DNA from: Baffinella frigidus
Taxonomy: Eukaryota; Cryptophyceae; Cryptomonadales; Baffinellaceae
Direction of reading: 5' to 3'
Length of the DNA: 14,193 nt
NCBI GenBank assembly: GCA_026770585.1
Contig: MU646582.1
Location: forward strand, 46,382 to 60,574
In this document: piece by piece, positions 7,258 to 13,051 of the stretch
How positions within the stretch are numbered: the stretch's first letter is position 1
Layout of the letters: each line of letters begins with the position of its first letter
The notes under the pieces: generated by a model
What the model was told of the DNA's origin: nothing
Database searches by the model: none
What the model saw: the letters and a program-made list of their open reading frames with translations, nothing else
Position numbers and translations under genes: made by a program

Positions 7258-7470
7258 TCTGACGAGCCTTCATCCATCCGCTATCGAGGCACCCGGGGGT
7301 TCGTTTAAAAGTCGAGAACAGAAATCCGGTCCTGGCTTTTTCATTCTAAAAGTCCATTTCTCTTAGGATCCAGGTGAAAGTTTTTAAAAACCTTTAAAAT
7401 TGAATGACGTCCTCGCTCGGCAGCGGTTCGGCCATCTTTCCTTACTCCTCTCGCGCTGTCTCAGTCTTTT
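7258..7470. other. Spacer with no recognised feature
   Basis: No gene or repeat that I can support. Most of the neighbouring minus-strand frame (7384-7836) is only the translated C run and its flanks. Confidence 0.4.
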
Positions 7471-7471
7471 T

Positions 7472-7494
7472 GGGCTCACCAGTTCGGTGAGCCC
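7472..7494 (+). repeat. Perfect 9-bp stem-loop
   Basis: GGGCTCACC and GGTGAGCCC pair perfectly around the loop AGTTC. It is preceded by CTTTTT and not followed by a T tract, so it is not a bacterial-style terminator. Significance unknown. Confidence 0.7.
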
Positions 7495-7696
7495 AGGCAC
7501 TTCCCCGCTCGAAAGTGAACGAATTTGTACCGCAAAACCCAGGATTTCAACTTGTGAATAGCCCACTAACCCGAGTGAGGTAAAGCTAGGGATATGGGGG
7601 ACACAACCTCCTCCGCAAGCAGGAGAGCTCTGTATTCGGCCCTCGCTCCTCGCACCTCTCGCGCCCCCACCCCAGCACCACCCTACCCCCCTCCCC

Positions 7697-7697
<1 letters not shown>

Positions 7698-7781
<84 letters not shown>
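7698..7781 (+). repeat. Uninterrupted run of 84 cytosines
   Basis: An unbroken C homopolymer, flanked by C/T-rich sequence (CCCCTCCCCT before, CGCCCTCTCTCT after). Such a tract can form an i-motif on this strand and G-quadruplex on the other. The Gly-rich and Pro-rich frames through it are artefacts of the repeat. The exact length in the genome is uncertain, because homopolymers are error-prone in sequencing and assembly. Confidence 0.95.
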
Positions 7782-7782
<1 letters not shown>

Positions 7783-7874
7783 CCCTCTCTCTCTCTCCTC
7801 CCCGCCTGAAAGAGCAAACGCAGCAGCTGCAGACAAGAGGAGGGAGCGGTCTGGTTCGGAGGGGGGCTCATCGG

Positions 7875-8003
7875 TGACCGCCCCCCAGAGGCTTAGAACC
7901 TGTCCGCACGGGGGGACGTCATTTAATTAGGAGGCCCAATTAAATTCACTATGCCCTAACTAATTTCTCCTATTGAACCTCCTATTGAGAAACAACTGAT
8001 TCA
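7875..8003 (+). repeat. Dispersed repeat, plus-orientation copy of an inverted pair
   Basis: This 129-base segment, containing CAGAGGCTTAGAACCTGTC, GACGTCATTTAATTAGGAGG and CTCCTATTGAACCTCCTATT, is the inverse of 11301-11428 with about 95 percent identity by eye. The two copies lie 3.3 kb apart. No terminal inverted repeats or target duplications are obvious. It may be an unclassified mobile element or an old inverted duplication. Confidence 0.85.
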
Positions 8004-8013
8004 GTCAGTGCTA

Positions 8014-8135
8014 CCCCTTAAGTGGCAAGAGGGTCCTATTTGGTGGCCAGGGGGTCCAAATAGGACCCCCCGAGGTCCTAGGCAGGTCCTAGGGCTCTAC
8101 GGTAGGGCGTATGAGCCTACCCGCCACTTGAGGGA
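8014..8135. mobile_element. 122-bp TA-flanked foldback element
   Basis: TA lies at 8012-8013 and 8136-8137. The ends are CCCCTTAAGTGGC and the inverse of TCCCTCAAGTGGC. A second inverted pair, GGGTCCTATTTGG (8031-8043) with CCAAATAGGACCC (8056-8068), sits off centre in the left half. The interior shares CCTAGG and CTACGGTAGG words with the 156-bp foldbacks. Non-coding. Confidence 0.7.
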
Positions 8136-8156
8136 TATGCACACATCGTTTTCGTA

Positions 8157-8255
8157 CTGATATGTATGTATACGATGCACATATATGACGTTCTGATATA
8201 TATGTATACGATGTTCGCACTGATATACATGTGTGCGATGCACGTATATGACGCC
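8157..8255 (+). repeat. Three-unit tandem repeat, 36/27/36 bp
   Basis: Three successive units begin CTGATAT at 8157, 8193 and 8220 and share GTATACGATG or GTGTGCGATG. The first and third end in CACATATATGACG or CACGTATATGACG; the middle unit lacks about nine bases of that end. It abuts the chain of hairpins that follows. Confidence 0.85.
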
Positions 8256-8294
8256 TCTGTCTCCCGTCGTCTCCTGAGACGGAATCTAATCTTA

Positions 8295-8466
8295 GAGCGC
8301 TTGCGGGAAAACTTGTCCGATTTCATCGAGAAATGTTTTCAGAAATTCAGAGAATTTGTACCAGAATCGTTTAGATGGACCGGTTTCTTGTCACGTCCTG
8401 GTACAAATTCTCTGAATTTCTGAAAATATTTCTCGTTGAATCGGACAAGTTTTCCAGCAAGCGCTC
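8295..8466. mobile_element. 172-bp TA-flanked foldback, hairpin 1 of the chain
   Basis: TA lies at 8293-8294 and 8467-8468. The arms are about 70 bases (8294-8364 and 8398-8467) with only about five differences, around a 33-base loop. The arms start GAGCGCTTGC, resembling the element at 321, and end next to the loop at AGAATTTGTACCAG. The high arm similarity points to a fairly young or structurally maintained hairpin. It is immediately followed by hairpin 2, which shares the TA. Confidence 0.88.
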
Positions 8467-8468
8467 TA

Positions 8469-8633
8469 TCTCCGATATCGAATAAAAATATTCACTTTCT
8501 GCCTCCTCTAAAGTTGATGATCGCCCTGAAATTGTAACCACTTTTGATTTGACACGCCAAAGTTGTTTATTTTCAGGGTGATAATCAACTTTAGACGTGG
8601 CAGAAAGTGAATATTTTTATTCGATATCGGAGA
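8469..8633. mobile_element. 165-bp TA-flanked foldback, hairpin 2 of the chain
   Basis: TA lies at 8467-8468, shared with hairpin 1, and at 8634-8635. The ends read TCTCCGATATCGAATAAAAA in both directions. The 64-base arms (8468-8531 and 8571-8634) differ at about four positions around a 39-base loop. The sequence is unlike hairpin 1, so this is a separate family inserted at, or next to, the same TA. Confidence 0.88.
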
Positions 8634-8642
8634 TAAAATCCC

Positions 8643-8790
8643 GGCGAGTGTTTCTCAGGAATACGATTTTGGTGTATCTTAAAGGGTGTAAATTAGACAG
8701 TCGCCTATCTAGCCTTCATTTATAGCCTTAAGATACATCAAAATAGAATCGGAGATCCCCGAAATCGTATTCCTGAGGAATACTCGTCCG
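8643..8790. repeat. Foldback, hairpin 3 of the chain
   Basis: The outer arms CGAGTGTTTCTCAGGAATAC (8645 onward) and the inverse 8761-8786 differ at about three of 26 positions. The inner arms ATTTTGGTGTATCTTAAAGG pair with 8724-8745. About 21 bases occur only in the right arm between outer and inner pairs, as expected from an indel. No clear target duplication. Confidence 0.7.
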
Positions 8791-8862
8791 GATGAAATCT
8801 GACGACCTCCAGTACATATCACGGCAATCGGAAAAACGATTTGCTCTCATGCTGAGGGCTTC

Positions 8863-8994
8863 ATCCGAGGAAACCTATTTTCCTTCCATTTCCTGAAAAC
8901 AAAAATTACTACACAAATCTTACTTGTAATATCAAAGCATTCATGTAGTAATTTTCGTTGCCAATAAATGAAAATAAAATAGATTTCCCCGGAT
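8863..8994. repeat. Foldback, hairpin 4 of the chain
   Basis: The arms of about 52 bases (ATCCGAGGAAACCTATTTT on the left; ATCCGGGGAAATCTATTTT read inward on the right) match at roughly 80 percent. Next to the loop lie AAAAATTACTACACAAAT and TTACTTGTAA, shared with the CCACWCGAG foldback family. The second 192-bp element begins within ten bases of its right end. Confidence 0.7.
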
Positions 8995-9004
8995 AAGGCT
9001 GGTA

Positions 9005-9192
9005 CAGTCCACATACCCTAACACAGGCTACCGTAACACATACTTACCCTCCACACATACTCCTTCGGCCGGCCCCCGATTCCCCCCTGCAAGGAAGTAT
9101 GCCTGAAGGGTGGACACCATAACACATACCTACCCTCCACACATACTCAATCAGTCCGGACCCGACGGGTATGTGTTAGGGTAGGTCCACTG
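9005..9192. mobile_element. TA-flanked CAGT element (192-bp family), copy B
   Basis: TA lies at 9003-9004 and 9193-9194, and the ends are CAGTCCACATACCCTAACAC and CAGTGGACCTACCCTAACAC read inward. It matches copy C at all but about four of 192 positions, TAs included, which suggests recent amplification. It sits directly after hairpin 4 of the foldback chain. Confidence 0.9.
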
Positions 9193-9194
9193 TA

Positions 9195-9480
9195 GGACCT
9201 GGATAAGTCCGTCTGGAACAACGCCCGGCGGCAACCCCCCCCCTTGCCCCCCGCCCCCCTCCCCCCCGCCCCATCCATTTTGATTCGATTTGAATTTTGA
9301 GTTGAGTTGCGGCTTGATTTGTTTTGATTTGCGGAAGTCGAACGGGGCGGTGTGCGGGTGCGGGAGGAGCGACGCGACGGATGCGTCGTCCAGGTCTAGG
9401 GCCGCGACCCGAATCCTGCGAACAAGAGCCTCAACTTAAGATACGAGCCTCCACTTAAGGAAACGCTGTGCACACGACCC
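9195..9480. repeat. C-rich tract and TTTTGATTTG-like low-complexity sequence
   Basis: A C-rich stretch (9235-9271) is followed by irregular TTTTGATTTG/GAGTTGAGTTG repeats (9278-9332). The remainder, up to the CAACTTAAG words near 9432, is GC-rich and shows no gene. The words CAAGAGC followed by TCAACTTAAG recur near 9424 and 9689. Confidence 0.6.
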
Positions 9481-9496
9481 GGGGCATAAGTTGATA

Positions 9497-9630
9497 CGGC
9501 AACGGCCTAAATTGAGTATCTAAGCCTAAACTCAGGGTAGTTAATAGGGTGACGGCCTAAATCCAGGGTAGTTGAGCCATTGATATTTGACGAGCCATTG
9601 ATATTTGACTACGGTAGGCCTACGCCGTAG
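9497..9630. repeat. Solo ends of the 156-bp foldback and an 18-bp tandem repeat
   Basis: Bases 9545-9578 resemble the left end of the 156-bp element (TAGGGTGACGGCCTAAATCC against TAGGGTAACGGCCTGAAAAT), and a second end-like piece lies at 9497-9530. After it, GAGCCATTGATATTTGAC is present twice in tandem (9574-9591 and 9592-9609), followed by CTACGGTAGGCCTACGCCGT. This looks like the remains of one or more decayed copies. Confidence 0.55.
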
Positions 9631-10080
9631 CGCTCCTACGAGAAACCCCGGCCTGTGGGCCCTAGGGCCGCAGCACGCAAGCTGCGATCAAGAGCGTCAA
9701 CTTAAGGGAAACCGCACCCGGAGGCAAAAAGGGCTACATAACCTGAACACACTATTTATGTCTTCGCAGACACACACTTTCGCAACGTTTTACGTCTACA
9801 CGGGTCCACTTTTCGAGATAAAGCACCCAAATTTCGATGTTTTCGTACAATTTCGGACGATCTCAAATTGTGTTTCTTTACGTAAAAAACACAACGTTTC
9901 ACGAATATCCTTCGTGAAAACGTGGCCCTTTCTGTGTCCGGGTGCGGGTCGCGAACAAGAGCCGAGGGAAAGCTTTCGAAATGTCGGTTCGTAACCGCGT
10001 CCGGACTGAAGATACCACGAGTCCATCTATCCACCCCCCTGGGTCCCAAGGCATATCCTACCGTAGGAAATGCATCCACG
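9631..10080. other. Unassigned sequence with no supported gene
   Basis: Open frames cross this region on both strands (plus 9605-9994, minus 9756-10235), but neither gives a recognisable domain and they overlap each other. A local hairpin, TTTCACGAA facing TTCGTGAAA, lies near 9897-9919. The word GTCCGGGTGCGG recurs near 9938 and 10206. If any part is coding it may be the plus frame around 9775-9925, with weak support. Confidence 0.3.
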
Positions 10081-10084
10081 CCCA

Positions 10085-10163
10085 GTTTGTACCAGGAAAG
10101 TTCTCCATGTCCGGTGAAAAACACCGTAAAAGTGCAATTGTAAGGCCTTTTCCTGGTACAAAC
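10085..10163. repeat. Hairpin with 15-bp perfect arms containing TTTGTACC
   Basis: GTTTGTACCAGGAAA (10085-10099) pairs perfectly with its inverse at 10149-10163, around a 49-base interval. The arms contain the recurrent TTTGTACC motif. No TA flanks are seen. Confidence 0.75.
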
Positions 10164-10267
10164 CGGACGTTCCCTACAATCTACTTTGACCCGTAGTATT
10201 CTCAGTCCGGGTGCGGCATGTCTTGTTCCGATCAATTCATCATTCGTACCACGGACATAAATTAATA

Positions 10268-10423
10268 GGGTAACGGCCTGAAAATGGGGTAGTTAAGCCT
10301 ACGGCATTGCCTAGGACCTCCTACCGTAGGCCGAGACTTTTTGGTCCTAGGATCCCTCGGCCTACGGTAGGAGGTCCTAGGCGATGCCGTATGCCTAACT
10401 ACCCCATTTTCAGGCCGTTAGCC
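10268..10423. mobile_element. 156-bp TA-flanked foldback element, copy 2
   Basis: TA lies at 10266-10267 and 10424-10425. The left end GGGTAACGGCCTGAAAATGG matches the inverse right end GGCTAACGGCCTGAAAATGG at all but one position. It differs from copy 1 (2023-2178) at about six of 156 positions, and its left arm is the better preserved of the two. Identical length and precise TA boundaries in both copies support transposition over local duplication. Confidence 0.88.
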
Positions 10424-10493
10424 TATTCATCATCTGGAGCGATCTGCAGAGCCGGTCTGTCCCTGGGCACGCGGATGTCCCTACGCACCCGTC

Positions 10494-10545
10494 CCTAAAC
10501 CCTAACCCTAACATCCTAAACCCGGAACCCTGAAACCGTCAACCG
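10494..10545 (-). repeat. Short CCCTAAA-type block in reversed orientation
   Basis: About six degenerate units (CCCTAAA, CCCTAAC, CCCGGAA, CCCTGAAA), G-rich strand on minus. It precedes about 100 bases of ordinary sequence and then the plus-oriented block at 10647. Confidence 0.8.
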
Positions 10546-10646
10546 TAAGCCTTCACGCACCCTGCATGACGGAGCTCCGTGGCGAGGAACGCCGACCCTG
10601 CCCAGGCCCAGAAGGACCGTTCATTTCGTTACTTTCGTGAGAAGTA

Positions 10647-10753
10647 GGGGTTAGGGTTTAGGGTTTAGGGTTCAGGGTTTAGGGTTTTGGGTTTAGGGTT
10701 TAGGGTTTAGGGTTTAGGGTTTAGGGTTTTGGGTTTTGGGTTTAGGGTTTAGG
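10647..10753 (+). repeat. TTTAGGG heptamer block
   Basis: About 15 units, mainly perfect TTTAGGG with some TTTTGGG and TTCAGGG, G-rich strand on plus. It ends in GGATCACAGAGTTGCTTTAC, a spacer sequence that recurs downstream. Confidence 0.95.
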
Positions 10754-10754
10754 A

Positions 10755-10836
10755 TCACAGAGTTGCTTTACAGACCGATGTTGGCTCCGGGGCTCTAAAA
10801 CCTAAACCCTAAACGGATCACAGAGTTTCTTTGAGG
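10755..10836. repeat. Recurrent spacer and short CCCTAAA insert
   Basis: TCACAGAGTTGCTTTACA is present at 10755-10772 and 11056-11073, with a variant TCACAGAGTTTCTT at 10818. Between the first and the variant lies a short reversed CCCTAAACCCTAAA stretch (10798-10814). The same spacer next to three heptamer arrays suggests that spacer and heptamers were duplicated as a unit. Confidence 0.75.
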
Positions 10837-11054
10837 GTTTAGGGTTCCGGGTGTAGGGTTCAGGGGTTATGGTTCTGGGTTTAGGGTTTAGGGTTTAGGG
10901 TTTAGGGTTTAGGGTTTAGTGTTTGGGGTTTAGGGTTTGGGGTTTAGGGTTTGGGGTTTAGGGTTTAGGGTTGAGGGTTTGGGGTTGAGGGTTTGGGGTT
11001 GAGGGTTTGGGGTTGAGGGTTTGGGGTTGAGGGTTTGGGGTTGAGGGTTTGAGG
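10837..11054 (+). repeat. Heptamer block with alternating 14-bp higher-order units
   Basis: It begins as mixed TTTAGGG variants. Bases 10922-10963 are three copies of TTTGGGGTTTAGGG, and 10971-11040 are five copies of TTGAGGGTTTGGGG plus a partial sixth. The alternation shows the unit of amplification was two heptamers. G-rich strand on plus. Confidence 0.95.
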
Positions 11055-11117
11055 TTCACAGAGTTGCTTTACATAACGTCGCAGGCCGATTCTGCGGACC
11101 CTCTCTTGTACTTTAAT

Positions 11118-11250
11118 CTCCATAAAAGTATTAATTAATTGCTTTTGGGCAACGAAAATTATTACACGATTCGCTCATAAAAGTAATAGTAAAGCCTTTG
11201 AGTAGTAAATTTCGTTGCGCCAAAAGCAAATGATTAATGCTTTTTTGGAG
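11118..11250. repeat. Foldback with 49-bp arms
   Basis: CTCCATAAAAGTATTAATTA on the left pairs with the inverse of the right arm ending at 11250, continuing through GCTTTTGG, GCAACGAAA and TTACTAC-like bases. About seven differences and one extra base occur in 49. The loop-proximal AACGAAAATTATTAC resembles the same part of hairpin 4 at 8863-8994. No clear TA flank. Confidence 0.75.
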
Positions 11251-11300
11251 AAGAACTTTCGACGCACGCAGAGCGGCTCGCTGAGGCTCAAGGCATGCCT

Positions 11301-11428
11301 TGAATCAGTTGTTTCTCAATAGGAGGTTCAATAGGAGAAATTAGCTAGGGCATAGTAAATTTAATTGGGCCTCCTAATTAAATGACGTCCCCCGTGCAGA
11401 CAGGTTCTGAGCCTCTGGGGGCCGGTCA
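11301..11428 (-). repeat. Dispersed repeat, minus-orientation copy of the inverted pair
   Basis: The inverse of 7875-8003 at about 95 percent identity. Internal words such as TCAATAGGAGGTTCAATAGG form short direct and inverted sub-repeats. The two copies together make a 3.5-kb interval bounded by inverted repeats, containing the hairpin chain, one 192-bp element and one 156-bp element. Confidence 0.85.
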
Positions 11429-11429
11429 G

Positions 11430-11716
11430 GCGGGATGCTTCCTGTAGGAACCCGGTTGTTATTTTGAGCAGCTGGATTACGCTCAGAAATGACCCTAAAC
11501 CCCACGCAAATGTGATATGCCATCTATTCAGACAACGTCTAAAGAAGTCGCACAGTTAACTTAACCTTGTTCCAAGACACACCCGTTTCGGGAGCTTCGC
11601 CCCAGTGGTGATGGGGCCGCGACCTTGCAGCGGACGGCCCCGTGCCTACGAGGGCGCCTGGCACTGCCTGGGCTTCTCTCTCTGCCATCTATTGAGGGCC
11701 GCAAAGAAACTGTGAT
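11430..11716. other. Unassigned sequence
   Basis: No gene or repeat is supported. A minus-strand open frame of 122 codons covers 11561-11929, but it has no recognisable domain and runs into repeats at its N-terminal end. Confidence 0.35.
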
Positions 11717-11717
11717 G

Positions 11718-11866
11718 CAATTGCTAGCTCTACTCGCGGGTTGACCGACTATTCTCAAGTTGACATGCTGGATTTTGAGGTACAAATTCGTCAACTTTGG
11801 AGCGGGAAAGAGCCCGGGCGCACCACGTTGGTGAGCCCCAAAAGACTGGAATAGAGCTAGCATTTG
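11718..11866. repeat. Inverted repeat with TGCTAGCTCT arms
   Basis: TGCTAGCTCT at 11722-11731 pairs perfectly with AGAGCTAGCA at 11853-11862. Inside is the dispersed segment 11750-11806, shared with 4669-4725, and a TTTGTACC motif on the minus strand at 11779-11786. It may be a decayed foldback; boundaries are uncertain. Confidence 0.5.
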
Positions 11867-11925
11867 GCACCTGTGCCCACGTCGACGACCGACCCGCCCC
11901 ACGCCTTGAAAAGCTGCCAACGGGT

Positions 11926-12360
11926 ACACGGTTCAGGTTCTGGGTACAGTGTTTAGGGCTCAGGGTCCAGGGTTCAGGGTTTAGGGTTCACGGTTCAGGT
12001 GGTGGGTTCAGTGTTTAGGGCTCAGGGTTCAGGGTTCGGTGTTAAGGGTTCGGGGCGCAGGGTTCAGGGTTCAGGGTTCAGGGTTCAGGGTTCAGGGTTC
12101 AGGGTTCAGGGTTCAGGGTTTAGGGTTTAGGTTTCAGGGTTTAGGGTTCAGGGCTCAGGGTTTAGGGTTCAAGGATCAGGTTTCAGGGTTCAGGTTTCAG
12201 GGTTTAGGGTTTAGAGTTTAAGGTTTAGGGTTTAGGGTTTAGGGTTTAGGGTTTAGAGAAGGACAGCTCGTCAATGCTCAAACCGTTCGCTTTGAGGCGT
12301 TAGGGCGTTAGACCTTAGGATCTAGGGGTTGGGTTCAGGATTTAGGGTTCAGGGTCCAGG
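11926..12360 (+). repeat. TTCAGGG/TTTAGGG heptamer block
   Basis: Variant heptamers dominated by TTCAGGG, G-rich strand on plus. Bases 12063-12118 are eight perfect TTCAGGG copies, and 12223-12256 is mainly TTTAGGG. A short unrelated insert lies at about 12258-12320. The block ends near CCTCGAAGAGCTGCCAAC, which also precedes the block at 11904 in similar form. GFRVQGS-like plus-strand frames are translations of the repeat. Confidence 0.93.
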
Positions 12361-12396
12361 CCTCGAAGAGCTGCCAACCACTAGCCCTTGGAAGTG

Positions 12397-12530
12397 GCTC
12401 AAATAGTGGTCTGAAACATTTTCAGTGTACCTTGATAGACACCCCAGATCTGGGGTGTCTGCAACAAAAGTTGACACATTTTGTACCAAATATCAACTTT
12501 TGAAAAATAGTTCCAGAGCACTATTTGAGC
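12397..12530. repeat. Foldback with nested palindromes
   Basis: GCTCAAATAGTG (12397-12408) pairs perfectly with CACTATTTGAGC (12519-12530). Inside are a perfect 24-bp palindrome at 12437-12460, whose half is AGACACCCCAGA, and a second hairpin with CAAAAGTTGA (12465-12474) facing TCAACTTTTG (12493-12502), whose loop holds TTTTGTACCAAA. No TA flank is evident. Confidence 0.75.
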
Positions 12531-12552
12531 AACCTCGGAGGGCTGGTGGAAC

Positions 12553-12569
12553 GAGAGAGAGAGAGAGAG
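12553..12569 (+). repeat. Short GA microsatellite
   Basis: An uninterrupted GA dinucleotide run of about eight units. It has no other feature. Confidence 0.9.
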
Positions 12570-12623
12570 TTGCGTTGTTGAAATGGTGCAGCTGGAAATG
12601 GCACAGCTGAGCGGGACTGTATA

Positions 12624-12811
12624 CAGTCCACATACCCTAACAAAGGCTACCGTAACACATACTTACCCTCCACACATACTCCTTCGGCCGGCCCCCGATT
12701 CCCCCCTGCAAGGAAGTATGCCTGAAGGGTGGACACCATAACGCATACCTACCCTCCACACATATTCAATCAGTCCGGCCCCGACGGGTATGTGTTAGGG
12801 TAGGTCCACTG
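12624..12811. mobile_element. TA-flanked CAGT element (192-bp family), copy C
   Basis: TA lies at 12622-12623 and 12812-12813. The ends and interior match copy B except at about four positions. The left flank ACTGTA, the TA and CAGT form a small palindrome, so the boundary was set by comparison with copies A and B. Non-coding. Confidence 0.9.
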
Positions 12812-12840
12812 TAAAACCCCAAATCGGTAGCTGCCAAAGG

Positions 12841-13050
12841 GTATGGAATTCAGGTGTTAGGGGTGTGGGGTTTGGTGTTGTGCGTTGTGCCTAGACCCTA
12901 AACCCTAAACCCGTCATAAGGCCCGTTTCGCTTCCCCCGTTTCGCTTCTCGCAGATTCGTCAACTTGTCGCAGATTCGTCAACTTACGATACCAAGTTGG
13001 CAGAAGTTGACTCAACAACAAAAGGGCTCAGGAGGTAAGGTAGCAGACCG
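12841..13050. other. Degenerate heptamers and unassigned sequence
   Basis: Irregular GGTGTTAGGGGTGTGGGG-like units are followed by a short reversed CCCTAAA pair (12896-12911). After that the words CGCAGATTCGTCAACTT occur twice (12951 and 12970). No gene is supported. Confidence 0.55.
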
Positions 13051-13051
13051 T

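Noticed and set aside
7472-7494. GC-rich stem-loop considered as a transcription terminator
   Set aside because: It has no following T tract, no upstream gene, and the DNA appears to be eukaryotic.
7384-7836. Gly-rich (minus) and Pro-rich (plus) proteins across the C tract
   Set aside because: The polyglycine and polyproline come from the 84-base homopolymer, and the flanking residues show no domain.
9756-10235. 159-codon minus-strand open frame
   Set aside because: It overlaps a plus-strand frame, crosses a hairpin with 15-bp arms, and shows no domain or convincing composition.
12039-12221. Plus-strand frame with GFRVQGS repeats
   Set aside because: It is the translation of TTCAGGG heptamers.
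1190-12260. Repeat arrays considered as CRISPR
   Set aside because: Units are 5 to 14 bases with no unique spacers of equal length, and the context is eukaryotic.
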